Source: Algoriphagus faecimaris (lineage in GTDB: Bacteria > Bacteroidota > Bacteroidia > Cytophagales > Cyclobacteriaceae). Taken from it: DNA of 64,000 bases. Positions 8,158 to 16,541 of the stretch are shown one piece after another. The translations under genes and the position numbers were made by a program. Position 1 is the stretch's first letter. Every line of letters starts with the position of its first letter. The stretch covers positions 62,001 to 126,000 of the forward strand of contig NZ_FNAC01000002.1 of assembly GCF_900101705.1 (NCBI RefSeq), in the 5' to 3' direction. The notes under the pieces were generated by a model, which was given only the letters and a program-made list of their open reading frames with translations, did not search any database and was not told the DNA's origin.

Positions 8158-10308
8158 ATGAACATTAAAATCAAACAGCGCGATATCACTGACTGCGGGG
8201 CAGCTTGCCTGGCTTCGGTAGCTGCATTCTATAAACTGGAGTTGCCCGTGGCAAAGATCCGGCAGATGGCCTCTACCGATCAGAAAGGCACCAATATCTT
8301 GGGCTTGATCGAGGCAGCCACCAAAATGGGCTTTTCGGCCAAAGGTGTCCGTGGGGAATTCGATGCCTTGCTGGATGTTCCCATGCCTGTTATCGCCCAT
8401 GTCATTGTGAAAAAAGTCCTACACCACTATGTGGTTTTGTACAAAGTCACGGACAAGCAAGTGGAATACATGGATCCGGGCGACGGTCAGATCCATAGGG
8501 TGACTCCTGAAGCGTTCAAGGAAATGTGGACAGGTGTCCTGGTCCTGCTGATGCCCAATGAGGAATTTCAGGCCTTGAACCAAAAAGTAGGCACTTGGTC
8601 CCGCTTTTGGTTTTTGGTGCGTCCGCATAGTAGCGTCATGATCCAATCCCTACTGGGGGCTGTAGTCTACACTATCTTGGGGCTTTCTACCTCAATCTAT
8701 GTGCAGAAGATTATTGATCATGTGTTTATCGGTCGAAATACCAATTTGCTGAATCTGCTTTCGGTAGCGATGATTGTATTGCTGGTCTTCCAATTATTCA
8801 TCGGAACTTTCAAAACCCTATTTATCATCAAAGTGGGTCAGCGGATCGATGCTCGTTTGATTTTGGGCTATTACAAGCACCTGTTGTCCTTGCCTCAGCG
8901 GTTTTTCGATACCATGCGTGTGGGAGAGATTATCTCCCGGATCAACGATGCAGTGAAGATCCGCGCCTTCATCAATGATGTGTCCATCAGCTTTTTGGTC
9001 AATGTGTTTATTATCATTTTTTCCTTTGCGCTGATGTTTACCTTCTACTGGAAGCTGGCTTTGGTCATGCTACTGTTGATTCCCCTTTACGCGGTGATCT
9101 ACTGGATATCCAACCGGCTGAACAAGAAAGTAGAACGTAGGCTGATGGAAGAGTCTGCCGAACTAGAATCCCAACTGGTAGAATCCATCACCTCGGCTAG
9201 TACCATCAAGCGCTTTGGCGCTGAGGATCATGCTAATATCAAGACCGAGATGCGCTTTGTCGCCTTGCTTCGGACGGTCTATCGATCAGGGCTGAACAGT
9301 GTTTTCTCCGGAACTTCCTCCGAGGCGGTATCCCGGCTCTTTACCATCATCCTACTTTGGGTAGGTGCAGGCTATGTGCTTCAAAACGAGATTACCCCAG
9401 GGGAACTGATGTCCTTTTATGCTTTAACGGGTTATCTGACAGGGCCCATTTCAAGTCTGATCGGGATGAATAAAACCATTCAAAATGCCCTGATTGCGGC
9501 AGATCGACTCTTTGAAATCATGGATTTGGAGGTGGAGAAATCAGAAGAAACCTTTCCTATCAAAAAGTCAGATGTGGGTGACATTAGCTTTTTGGAGGTG
9601 TCCTTCCGCTATGGTTCCCGAGCCAATGTATTCGAAGGACTTTCCTTGACTTTCCCCAAAGGAAAGATCTCCGGGGTAATCGGGGAGAGCGGTTCTGGGA
9701 AAAGCACGCTCGTCTCCCTCCTTCAAAACCTTTATCCACTCCAATCCGGGAATATCTACATCGGGGAGCACGACATCAAGTTTGTGGACAATACTTCCCT
9801 GAGGCGGATCGTATCCGTTGTACCACAGCGGATAGACCTCTTTGCGGGAAATGTACTGGAGAATATCGCCCTAGGAAACTATCAGCCCGACATGCAGCGG
9901 GTAGTGCATATCTGCCATCGGCTGGGGATGATGGATTTTGTGGAGAGTCTGCCCAATGGATTTGGGACGTATCTGGGAGAAAATGGAGCTGCACTTTCGG
10001 GTGGACAGAAGCAACGGATTGCCATCGCAAGAGCCTTATACCGAGACCCAGAGATCCTGATTCTGGATGAGGCCACAGCTTCCTTGGATCCCGATTCGGA
10101 GCAGTTTGTACAGCAGGCCATCCGAATGCTGGCTACCGAAGGGAAAACGATCATCTTTATCACGCATCGATTGGCAGCTGTTCAGGAGTTTGACAGACTG
10201 TATGTGCTGGATAAGGGCAAGCTGGTCGAGGAAGGCAATCAAGCGGAGCTAATCGCACGGGAGGGAAAATACTTTCAGATGATCCGAAAGCAGCTGGTTT
10301 TGCTGTGA
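8158..10308 (+). CDS. Peptidase-domain ABC exporter (C39 family) for double-glycine leader peptides
   Basis: 716-residue PCAT-type transporter. It cuts the leader after Gly-Gly and exports the core peptide. The N-terminal C39 papain-like domain has Cys13 in TDCGAACLA, His90 in HHYVVLYK and Asp106 in MDPGDG, so the catalytic triad looks complete. A six-helix transmembrane domain spans about 155-440. The nucleotide-binding domain has Walker A GESGSGKST, signature LSGGQKQR, Walker B ILILDEATASLD and the switch His in FITHRL. It lies directly downstream of the HlyD-type adaptor and upstream of many short genes with GG leaders, which are its likely substrates. Confidence 0.95.
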   Translation: MNIKIKQRDITDCGAACLASVAAFYKLELPVAKIRQMASTDQKGTNILGLIEAATKMGFSAKGVRGEFDALLDVPMPVIAHVIVKKVLHHYVVLYKVTDKQVEYMDPGDGQIHRVTPEAFKEMWTGVLVLLMPNEEFQALNQKVGTWSRFWFLVRPHSSVMIQSLLGAVVYTILGLSTSIYVQKIIDHVFIGRNTNLLNLLSVAMIVLLVFQLFIGTFKTLFIIKVGQRIDARLILGYYKHLLSLPQRFFDTMRVGEIISRINDAVKIRAFINDVSISFLVNVFIIIFSFALMFTFYWKLALVMLLLIPLYAVIYWISNRLNKKVERRLMEESAELESQLVESITSASTIKRFGAEDHANIKTEMRFVALLRTVYRSGLNSVFSGTSSEAVSRLFTIILLWVGAGYVLQNEITPGELMSFYALTGYLTGPISSLIGMNKTIQNALIAADRLFEIMDLEVEKSEETFPIKKSDVGDISFLEVSFRYGSRANVFEGLSLTFPKGKISGVIGESGSGKSTLVSLLQNLYPLQSGNIYIGEHDIKFVDNTSLRRIVSVVPQRIDLFAGNVLENIALGNYQPDMQRVVHICHRLGMMDFVESLPNGFGTYLGENGAALSGGQKQRIAIARALYRDPEILILDEATASLDPDSEQFVQQAIRMLATEGKTIIFITHRLAAVQEFDRLYVLDKGKLVEEGNQAELIAREGKYFQMIRKQLVLL

Positions 10309-10387
10309 GTAGTAAGTATAAAGTACGATGTACCAAGAATTAAGTACAAAGAAGGGAAGAGTAGATAAACTGTTAAAGAAACGAGAT

Positions 10388-10783
10388 ATGGAATTTATCA
10401 AACAGATTGAGCGATTACAGCTATTAAATAAGCTAGTTCGGGAGAAGCGAACAGGAAACCCAAGGGAACTTGCTGAAAGGTTGGGTCTTAGTAGAAGGCA
10501 ATTGTATTCATATCTCGAATTTTTGAAAGATTATGGGATAGATATTGTCTATTCCAGAAAAACAAATAGTTTCATATTCAACAACGGGAAGGAAATAAAG
10601 ATTGACTTCCAATTTCAGGTTTTGGACGAAAAGGCCAACAGAGAAATAACTGGTGGAAAAAGTTTAGAAAATTTTCTTCCGTGCTGTTTTTCTGCACGGA
10701 GCGAAACTAAGTTAGCACCATGGTCAGTCCTCGAGGTCAATGCTAGCTACCGATCTCAGAAGTGCTGTGATGAGGTAATCTGA
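10388..10783 (+). CDS. HTH-domain regulator of the peptide locus, with double-glycine-like motif near C-terminus
   Basis: 131 residues from ATG 10388 (MEFIKQIERL). An in-frame ATG at 10328 would add 20 residues with no similarity to the family start. Residues about 25-50 (PRELAERLGLSRRQLYSYLE) form a winged-type HTH_11 domain. Small HTH proteins of this kind commonly sit beside C39 exporters in Bacteroidota and are thought to be regulators. Residues 85-90 read REITGG, close to the REIKGG cleavage motif of the peptide at 20206, followed by a Cys-containing tail (PCC). The last ~27 residues are encoded by regulatory element A, so the natural C-terminus may have been altered by arrival of the module. 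Confidence 0.7.
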   Translation: MEFIKQIERLQLLNKLVREKRTGNPRELAERLGLSRRQLYSYLEFLKDYGIDIVYSRKTNSFIFNNGKEIKIDFQFQVLDEKANREITGGKSLENFLPCCFSARSETKLAPWSVLEVNASYRSQKCCDEVI

Positions 10784-10823
10784 CTCCTGAAAAACGTCGG
10801 GCAAACGAAAACAAAACATACAG
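10700..10823 (+). promoter_or_regulatory. Repeated structured leader element, copy A
   Basis: Conserved block ending at the ATG of peptide 1. The outer inverted repeat is GTTAGC (10711-10716) with GCTAGC (10742-10747). An inner stem TGGTC/GGTCA is kept by G-U pairs where copies B and C have TGATC/GATCA. Then come TACCGATC, GTGCTGTGAT and a third stem CTGAC/GTCGG. It shares the tail AACGAAAACAAAACA with copy D. The element overlaps the end of the HTH gene, and a hairpin CCGTGC/GCACGG lies just upstream (10679-10699). Possible roles are leader RNA, operator or recombination site. Confidence 0.65.
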
Positions 10824-11009
10824 ATGGAAAAGTTTAAAGAACTGAGCATCGAGGAGATGCATGAGTTAAACGGGGGTTATTGGAAAGTAATTTATGATGC
10901 AGTTAGAGGCGGTGTTATTTATGATGCACTAAAGGCTGGAGTAGATTACCTCTTTGAGAATCCGATAGAACAGCCAGAATGGCAAAAACATAAAATGGGA
11001 GGTTTATAA
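10824..11009 (+). CDS. Double-glycine leader peptide precursor (module 1)
   Basis: 61 residues. The leader MEKFKELSIEEMHELNGG (1-18) matches the LSxxEL-type leader cut by C39 peptidases after Gly-Gly. The core of 43 residues begins YWKVIYDAV, contains small-residue and GG motifs, and ends in a hydrophilic Pro/Trp/Lys tail. The leader is almost the same in sequence as those of the 12175, 12352, 19013 and 20010 genes, while the core is unrelated. Preceded directly by element A and followed by a hairpin and a CPBP membrane gene. Likely an exported bacteriocin-like or signalling peptide; the activity is inferred. Confidence 0.8.
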   Translation: MEKFKELSIEEMHELNGGYWKVIYDAVRGGVIYDALKAGVDYLFENPIEQPEWQKHKMGGL

Positions 11010-11011
11010 TT

Positions 11012-11054
11012 AATAAGGGGTTAATATTCTTTTAATGTATATTATCCCCTTATT
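11012..11054 (+). terminator. Intercistronic hairpin after module 1 peptide
   Basis: AATAAGGGG (11012-11020) pairs with CCCCTTATT (11046-11054), with further A/T pairing inside. It lacks a long T run, so it may be a weak terminator or an RNA-stability hairpin between the peptide gene and the membrane gene at 11228. The rest of 11055-11227 is A/T-rich and shows no gene. Confidence 0.5.
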
Positions 11055-11227
11055 CTAATATTAATTTTTAAAACTCTGAACTAGTCAGAAATATCTGATT
11101 AATGCAGTAATAACAGGAGTTTCTTTCATCTATTTGACATCTTAATTAATTAGAAATAAAATTGGATTGAACAATAAAATTTCATTTTCTCCTTAAAAGA
11201 ATTGAATAAACTAATTCAATTAGAATT

Positions 11228-11719
11228 ATGATTAAAAAAATTGAAAATTATTTGATAAAAACCGGAAGTAATTTTGTTATTCTCATTTTTGTGATTTTTA
11301 TTTTTTTAATTTCAATACTTTATAACATTTTATTACAGTTATTTACTATAAAATCAAAAGTTGACAGTATTCAGTTTTATGATTCAATTCTTGAGATATT
11401 TATTTTTGCAGTAGTACTCGCTCCTGTAATTGAAACCTTTATTTTCTTATATTTATTTTTTCATTTTTTAAAGACAAAATTAAATTCTAGATATATTATT
11501 TTTCTATCTGCTTTGTGTTTCAGCTTAATACATTTCCCAAAAAATTTCAGTGTAACCGAGACATTAAATGTATTTATTGTTGGCCTAATTTTAGCATATG
11601 CCTATAAGATTTTTTCATATAAAAATAAACCGGCGTTCTGGTATGTTGTCGCAATACATGCATTTATAAATTTAATAGGTATAATGACACATTTTTTCCT
11701 TCCAGAAGTTTCAAGTTGA
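11228..11719 (+). CDS. CPBP/Abi-family intramembrane protein with weakened catalytic motif, candidate immunity protein
   Basis: 163 residues with about four to five membrane spans. CPBP (CAAX protease and bacteriocin-processing) signatures are visible: APVIETFIF in place of the usual EExxxR motif, FSLIHF (His of motif 2) and AIHAFINL (His and Asn of motif 3). Motif 1 has one Glu but lacks the second Glu and the Arg, so protease activity is doubtful. CPBP proteins in bacteriocin loci of lactic acid bacteria give self-immunity, and its position after a GG-peptide gene supports the same role here. Base composition is very A/T-rich compared with the core genes. Confidence 0.72.
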   Translation: MIKKIENYLIKTGSNFVILIFVIFIFLISILYNILLQLFTIKSKVDSIQFYDSILEIFIFAVVLAPVIETFIFLYLFFHFLKTKLNSRYIIFLSALCFSLIHFPKNFSVTETLNVFIVGLILAYAYKIFSYKNKPAFWYVVAIHAFINLIGIMTHFFLPEVSS

Positions 11720-11814
11720 ATTTTATGTCTACATATAAATATAAGCCATTATAAAACCAAAACGGTGAAGCCATCTTTTAGAAAAGGTATTTCATTAAAG
11801 GTAAAATTCGCTTG

Positions 11815-11852
11815 GGAGTAGAAAAGTTGGTTAGGACTGGGTGGGATTTGCA
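11815..11852. repeat. Intergenic repeat, partial copy R0
   Basis: GGAGTAGAAAAGT-GGTTAGGACT followed by GGTGGGATTTGCA. The first part is shared with R3 (21802) and the second with R2 (18672). It marks the border between modules 1 and 2. The rest of 11720-12050 shows no gene and is A/T-rich. Confidence 0.6.
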
Positions 11853-12050
11853 TATACTTGATGTTGGAATAAACTTAATTCGGATATTTAACTGAATTGT
11901 TTACTCCTGTAGGCATTTAGAGAGCCTTTCTCTAACTTCTTATCCCTACCATCCATTGCAAAAAGCTACAGGGAAATTCTTCAGACTCTAAAATCTTCTT
12001 CTTATTTTCTGAAAATTTTGTAATTTCCTCGACCTGTTTTTCCAATAGCA

Positions 12051-12174
12051 CCGAACCTAAGTTAGCATTATGATCAGCCATCGAGATCACATGCTAGCTA
12101 CCGATCGGAGATGTGCTGAGATTGGGAATCCCGACGCCCGGAAAAGGTCGGATAAAAATTAAATTCTTAGAAAA
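12051..12174 (+). promoter_or_regulatory. Repeated structured leader element, copy B
   Basis: Outer stem GTTAGCAT/ATGCTAGC, inner stem TGATC/GATCA, then GCTAGCTACCGATCGG, GTGCTG, GGGAATCCC and the stem CCGAC/GTCGG. It has the same tail type as copy C (AAAAATTAAATTCTTA before the ATG). It ends directly at the 12175 start codon. Confidence 0.65.
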
Positions 12175-12339
12175 ATGGATAAATTTAAGGAGTTGAGTTT
12201 TGAGGAGATGCAGGAGGTTGAGGGAGGAGGTCCAGTAAGGGAATGGTTTTGTAAAAAAACCAGAGAATTTATGGAATGGTGGAATTCCACAGAGGATAAA
12301 GTTGATCCCTGCGCTGTTCAAGATTGTATTTTAGTTTAA
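12175..12339 (+). CDS. Double-glycine leader peptide precursor, first peptide of module 2
   Basis: 54 residues. The leader MDKFKELSFEEMQEVEGG (1-18) is followed by a 36-residue core GPVREWFCKKTREFMEWWN and on to a C-terminal DPCAVQDCILV. The core has three Cys (one at WFCKK, two near the end), a cluster of Trp and many charged residues, unlike the hydrophobic second peptide. The start is fixed by the conserved leader and by element B ending just before it. The next peptide gene begins 12 bases after the stop codon, so the two are very likely made together. Confidence 0.78.
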   Translation: MDKFKELSFEEMQEVEGGGPVREWFCKKTREFMEWWNSTEDKVDPCAVQDCILV

Positions 12340-12351
12340 AATAAAAGAAAA

Positions 12352-12546
12352 ATGGAAGATTTTAAGGAATTATCAGCTGAAGAACTTCAGAAAATTTCTG
12401 GGGGAGCTTGGCCACTTATTATTAAAGTGGGAGCATGGATTGTTGGTGCATGTGCAACAGCTGTTGCAGGATATTATGCAGTGGAAGCTGTCCAAGGAAT
12501 TGAGGATGGTTTAAGCGATGATTGTTGCGATTGTGAATGCAAGTAA
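12352..12546 (+). CDS. Double-glycine leader peptide precursor, second peptide of module 2
   Basis: 64 residues. The leader MEDFKELSAEELQKISGG (1-18) precedes a 46-residue core with a long hydrophobic helix (AWPLIIKVGAWIVGACATAV) and a Cys-rich acidic tail ending DDCCDCECK. The small-residue pattern (Gly and Ala) resembles helix-packing peptides of two-peptide bacteriocins. The CDCE ending recurs in the broken peptide gene at 20010. Its tight spacing after the first peptide supports a pair that works together. Export and processing by the C39 exporter is inferred from the leader. Confidence 0.8.
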   Translation: MEDFKELSAEELQKISGGAWPLIIKVGAWIVGACATAVAGYYAVEAVQGIEDGLSDDCCDCECK

Positions 12547-12556
12547 TCCAATAAAT

Positions 12557-12583
12557 AATAGATACGTCGAAGACGTATCTATT
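12557..12583 (+). terminator. Intercistronic hairpin after module 2 peptides
   Basis: A 12-bp perfect stem AATAGATACGTC (12557-12568) with GACGTATCTATT (12572-12583). The sequence after it is A/T-rich without a clean T tract. It lies between the peptide pair and the membrane genes, like the hairpins of modules 1 and 3. Confidence 0.6.
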
Positions 12584-12611
12584 ACTTATTAGAAGAAATA
12601 TAGCTTATCCT

Positions 12612-12815
12612 ATGAGACATATTAAAAACTTAACTTTCTCTTTATTATTCAATATTATTATTTATTTAATGGTTAAATATATTTTTTTCCTAAATTCAAT
12701 ATCGTCAGTTCATTTTGCTGTAATGACAGCAATGGTGTTTCTTTTTACTACAATAATCCCTTTTCCAAGAAAATCGAAAAATAATGATAAAAAAATATTT
12801 TCTGAAAATCGATAA
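12612..12815 (+). CDS. Small two-span membrane protein, module 2
   Basis: 67 residues, not recognised. There are two hydrophobic segments (about 8-28 and 34-50) and a basic, Lys/Asn-rich tail (FPRKSKNNDKK). Its end overlaps the start of the CPBP gene by 32 bases in another frame, so the two are likely co-translated. Small membrane proteins in this position are often bacteriocin immunity or accessory proteins. The short 20404 and 21543 proteins of module 4 have a similar layout but no clear sequence match by eye. Confidence 0.55.
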   Translation: MRHIKNLTFSLLFNIIIYLMVKYIFFLNSISSVHFAVMTAMVFLFTTIIPFPRKSKNNDKKIFSENR

Positions 12816-13446
12816 TTTTGTTCGCTTTTTTAACGAGCCTAAATCATTGGGTAAAATTAAAAATTTTAAAATTGGAGATTTTTTCATCATATTCTCGATA
12901 ACTCTAATTATAATAGCACCTTACACGGCTCTAATTTATGCGCTTGGATTAAATGAGCTAGAAAATGAGGTAATGGATTTATTGAGGGAGAATCCTTTCT
13001 TTCTACTATTAATTGCTGTTTTCATCGCGCCGATACTTGAAGAGCCTGTTTACCGGCTTCATCTTGATCTGAAAAAAAAATCGATCTATTGGGGTCTTGG
13101 GCTATCACTATTGCTTATCGATGAATTTTGGTATCCATTGGCTGCTTTGTGGATTTATTTAATTTGGCTTTTGATTCGAGTTAACAAAGACAATCCTCCT
13201 TCTTTAAAATTCGTTGTTTACAGCTCCGCTATTTTATTTGGCCTAGTCCATTTAGGTAACTTTACGAATTTGGATTACACAAAGCAATTTTATCTGATAC
13301 CTTTATTGGTTGGGGGACAAGTTTTTGTTGGCTTGGTAATTAGCTTTATTCGCCTTACCTACGGAATGAAGTGGGCAATTATTTTTCATGGGGTCTATAA
13401 TGGGATTTTGATTGGATCATACTTGTTATTCTTCCAGGATTTGTAA
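12784..13446 (+). CDS. CPBP family intramembrane glutamic-type protease, module 2
   Basis: 220 residues with six or so membrane spans. All three CPBP motifs are visible: APILEEPVYRLHLDL (EExxxR), FGLVHLGNF (FxxxH) and IIFHGVYNGIL (HxxxN). The family includes Rce1-like proteases and bacteriocin self-immunity proteins. It is clearly a paralogue of the 20818 protein, sharing ILEEP, RLHLDL, HGVYN and VGG-Q motifs, so the module was copied as a unit. The likely role is protection against, or maturation of, the module's peptides. Which of the two it is cannot be read from sequence. Confidence 0.85.
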   Translation: MIKKYFLKIDNFVRFFNEPKSLGKIKNFKIGDFFIIFSITLIIIAPYTALIYALGLNELENEVMDLLRENPFFLLLIAVFIAPILEEPVYRLHLDLKKKSIYWGLGLSLLLIDEFWYPLAALWIYLIWLLIRVNKDNPPSLKFVVYSSAILFGLVHLGNFTNLDYTKQFYLIPLLVGGQVFVGLVISFIRLTYGMKWAIIFHGVYNGILIGSYLLFFQDL

Positions 13447-13506
13447 GTATTTCTTTCACATTCAAAGGCTTTATGAATGTTTTGTCCTTTTTTATGTCTA
13501 CTTCTC

Positions 13507-13620
13507 CCCGCTAGGCGTAGATTCTATTATGCCCCATTGAAGTTCAATTAAGCGCTGGGTGGTCCCGAAGCTGTCGGGAGCAATTCCACCTTCATATCCT
13601 TACCAATTTGCAATTGGCCC
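13507..13620. repeat. Intergenic repeat R1 (with palindrome insertion)
   Basis: About 110 bases match R2 (18621-18721): CCGCTA-GCGTAGATTCTA, AAGTTCAATT, GCGCTGGGTGG, CAATTCCACC, TTACCAATTTG-AATTGGCC. R1 differs by a small palindrome TCCCGAAGCTGTCGGGA placed between the two arms of the GGTGG/CCACC hairpin. A further palindrome GTTCAGGATT/AATCCTGAAC lies just downstream (13625-13647). It sits at the border after module 2 and next to the insertion sequence; the rest of 13447-13693 holds no gene. Confidence 0.7.
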
Positions 13621-13952
13621 AGCTGTTCAGGATTTGTAATCCTGAACCTTTATAGTAGGATTTTTAATCCGATAAACTTGATCCTTGGCTTCCTGGATAT
13701 TCCGGAGCATTCTGACCCCTCCAATCCGGAATGTTTTCAAGTAGTGAAAGTGCCTTTACAGGCTGGATTCGACTGACATTCCGGCGCATGTTGACCCCTC
13801 TAAGATAGATTTATGGTGATATTCCGGAGCATGTTGACCCCCTAAGGTTGAGATTCCGGAGCATTACCTGTCCCGAGTTTCGGGATTGACCCCTCTGATC
13901 GACGGTTTTGGTTTTTTAGCGGACATTTTCGATAACCGCTAACTATAATCCA

Positions 13953-15542
13953 ATGGCTGGAAAACCTAAACCTATGAGTCAGATAAAACAGATGATCATA
14001 CTTAACAGGCAGGGAAAGGGAGTCAAGACAATCGCCCGTATGCTGGCTATCAGTAAGAATACCGTCAAGACGTATCTCTTTAAGCTCGACAAACTACTGA
14101 CAGCCAACCGACAAGAGAAGCTTACAGCCGAGACACTCCTAAGCCTTGACGAGCCTGAATTATACACGCTTTTCCATCCCGGAAACCCTTCCTATAAAGA
14201 TACCAGGTATGAATACTTTAAAGCCAACCTTGGGTACTATCTAAAAGAGCTGGAAAAGACCGCAGTAACCAGAGCCGTGCTATGGGAAGAATACAGACAG
14301 GCCATTCCGGACGGATACAGCTACTCCCAATTCTGCTTCCACCTAGACCAGCAGCAGACCGCAAAAGGGAAGCCGTCGATGGTTCTGGACCACAAACCCG
14401 CAGAAAAGCTCTACATAGATTTTGCGGGAAAGACCATTCCCTACGTCGACAGGGAAACAGGGGAAGTCATCGCCTGCCAGCTTTTTGTTGCCTGCCTGCC
14501 CTTCTCGGATTATGCGTTTGCCATGGCTGTACCATCCCAAAGCACAGCTGACTTCCTGTATGCGCTCAGTAGGTGCATGGAAGACCTGGGAGGCGTACCA
14601 CAGCTTCTGGTTCCAGACAACCTGAAGGCAGCTGTGGTCAAAGCAGACCGGTACGAACCTGATATCAATCAAGCCCTTGAAGATTTTGCCAACCACTACG
14701 CAACAGCCGTACTCCCAGCAAGGGCAAGAAAACCACAGGATAAAGCGTTGGTGGAAAACCAGGTCAAGATCCTGTATTCAAGGGTATATGCCAAGCTCAG
14801 GAACATGCAGTTCTTTGATCTTACTGCCCTCAACGGAGCCATCAGAACGAAGGTAAAGTCCCACAACCAGACAAGGATGCAGAAGAAGCCATACTGCCGG
14901 GAAGAGAAGTTCCTTGCAGATGAAAAGGCCCTGCTGGGTGACCTTCCTGCTGAGCGTTTTGAGCTCAGGAGCTATTCACTGCTTACAGTCGCCAAAAACA
15001 ACCACATCTATCTATCTGCAGACAAACACTACTACAGCGTCCCACACAACCTGATGGGCAACAAAGTAAAAGTAGCCTATACCAGATCCATGGTTTTCAT
15101 ATACCATGAGGGTAAAAAAGTGGCAGTCCATTCCAGAAGCTTCAAAATCGGGGCTTACTCCACAGTCAAAGAACACCTCTGTTCCCATCACCAACACTAC
15201 CGGGACAGGAGCCCGGAGTATTACAGAAACCAGTCAGCAAAAGTGTCAAAAGTTCTGTATGAGTATGTATGCCTGCTTTTTGAGCAGAACAGATATCCCG
15301 AGCAACTCTACCGATCCTGTGACGGGCTACTTGCCCTGGCAAGAAAATCCGATACAAAGGCTTTGGAAAAAGCATGTAAAACGGCCATGGAGAACGGGAT
15401 ATTCTCCTACAAATTCATCAAAAACATCATCGAAAACCATATGGAAGACGAATCTGTCCAAAACAACAATACAGCCCTGCCCAAACACCAGAACTTAAGG
15501 GGAAAAGCATATTACAGTAACCAACAGAAAATTAAATTTTAA
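13953..15542 (+). CDS. istA: IS21 family transposase IstA
   Basis: 529 residues, a typical IstA length. The N-terminus (about 8-50: IKQMIILNRQGKGVKTIAR, ISKNTVKTYL) is a helix-turn-helix domain that binds the terminal repeats. The rve/DDE catalytic core shows Asp in KLYIDFAGKTIPY, Asp in LLVPDNLKAAV and Glu in DKALVENQVKILY. It cuts and joins DNA ends together with the IstB ATPase. Its stop codon overlaps the istB start (TAATG), giving coupled translation. Base composition is richer in G/C than the A/T-rich peptide modules around it, in line with recent arrival. Confidence 0.95.
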   Translation: MAGKPKPMSQIKQMIILNRQGKGVKTIARMLAISKNTVKTYLFKLDKLLTANRQEKLTAETLLSLDEPELYTLFHPGNPSYKDTRYEYFKANLGYYLKELEKTAVTRAVLWEEYRQAIPDGYSYSQFCFHLDQQQTAKGKPSMVLDHKPAEKLYIDFAGKTIPYVDRETGEVIACQLFVACLPFSDYAFAMAVPSQSTADFLYALSRCMEDLGGVPQLLVPDNLKAAVVKADRYEPDINQALEDFANHYATAVLPARARKPQDKALVENQVKILYSRVYAKLRNMQFFDLTALNGAIRTKVKSHNQTRMQKKPYCREEKFLADEKALLGDLPAERFELRSYSLLTVAKNNHIYLSADKHYYSVPHNLMGNKVKVAYTRSMVFIYHEGKKVAVHSRSFKIGAYSTVKEHLCSHHQHYRDRSPEYYRNQSAKVSKVLYEYVCLLFEQNRYPEQLYRSCDGLLALARKSDTKALEKACKTAMENGIFSYKFIKNIIENHMEDESVQNNNTALPKHQNLRGKAYYSNQQKIKF

Positions 15543-16270
15543 TGCCTATGACAAACCATATCCAATCGCAGCTTACCAGACTCAAGCTGCACGGCATGTC
15601 CAAAACATGGACGGCCATTATCGAAACAAGAAAAAACCAAAGTCTCTCACTCGCTGAGGGGCTTGAGCTGTTGCTGCAGGCCGAGGAGCTTGAAAGGGAC
15701 AACAGAAGATTCAAAAGACTTGAAACCAATGCTGCATTCAGGTATAAAGCTTCCATAGAGGAGCTCAAGCTGGACAAGGTAAGAGGCCATGACGATGTGC
15801 TTCTCACCACACTTGCAACCGGAGAGTACATCAGCAAGGGAGAAGCTGTTCTGATTACCGGGGCCACCGGATGCGGGAAAAGCTATATGGCTTCTGCGCT
15901 GGGACACCAGGCCTGTATTCTGGGATTTAAAGCCGCTTACTTCAACACACAGAAACTGATGCTGAAAACCAAGATGGCCAGACTGGAAGGGACAGTGATG
16001 AAGTTCTTTGACAAACTGGCCAAGACAGACCTGCTGATCATCGACGACTTTGGGCTGACTCATCTGGAACAACAGCAGCGAATAGATTTTATGGAAATGA
16101 TAGAAGACAGACACGGGAAGAAATCAACGATAATCGTCAGTCAACTGCCCGTTTCGAGTTGGTATGATATCATCGGTGAAGAGACCATTGCTGATGCAAT
16201 ACTTGACAGATTGGTACACTCATCTTACAGGATCGAGCTAAAGGGGGAAAGTCTCAGAAAAAAAATGTAA
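15542..16270 (+). CDS. istB: IS21 family helper ATPase IstB
   Basis: 242 residues. A DnaC/DnaA-like AAA+ ATPase that guides target choice by IstA. The N-terminal IstB helical domain (SQLTRLKLHGMSKTWTAI) is followed by Walker A GATGCGKSYMA, Walker B LLIIDDFG and the sensor motif VSQLPVSSWYDIIGE. The final region has ILDRLVHSSYRIELKGESLR, typical of full-length IstB. One base of overlap with istA. No frame break. Confidence 0.95.
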   Translation: MPMTNHIQSQLTRLKLHGMSKTWTAIIETRKNQSLSLAEGLELLLQAEELERDNRRFKRLETNAAFRYKASIEELKLDKVRGHDDVLLTTLATGEYISKGEAVLITGATGCGKSYMASALGHQACILGFKAAYFNTQKLMLKTKMARLEGTVMKFFDKLAKTDLLIIDDFGLTHLEQQQRIDFMEMIEDRHGKKSTIIVSQLPVSSWYDIIGEETIADAILDRLVHSSYRIELKGESLRKKM

Positions 16271-16541
16271 AATTGTCAGCCTAACAGATTATAGTACCAA
16301 ACCCATTTTTAGAGGGGTCAATATGCCCGGAACGGGGGTCAGTATTGTCCGGAATATCCAATTGGCCCATATCAGTTTAGAATGAAAAAGCCATCATCAT
16401 TTTTCTTAGACTATAAACCTGATATGCCACACATAACATTTTACTACCGATCGTAAAAAAAATAATGATTTTTTCAAAGGGTGGTACATAAATTACGAAT
16501 GTATGGTCTAAATTAATCTAATTAATCAAATGTATTGTGGT

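Larger units (their letters stand above)
13694..16360 (+). mobile_element. IS21-family insertion sequence
   Basis: It carries istA and istB. The termini are TGGATATTCCGGA at 13694 and its inverse TCCGGAATATCCA ending at 16360. IS21 elements have several copies of the end repeat. Here four lie on the left (starting about 13697, 13776, 13821 and 13853; core ATTCCGGAGCATGTTGACCCC) and two on the right (about 16311-16356, inverted). I see no certain target duplication (left flank GGCTTCC, right flank ATTGGCC). Both reading frames are intact, so it may be active. It lies between peptide modules 2 and 3. Confidence 0.88.
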
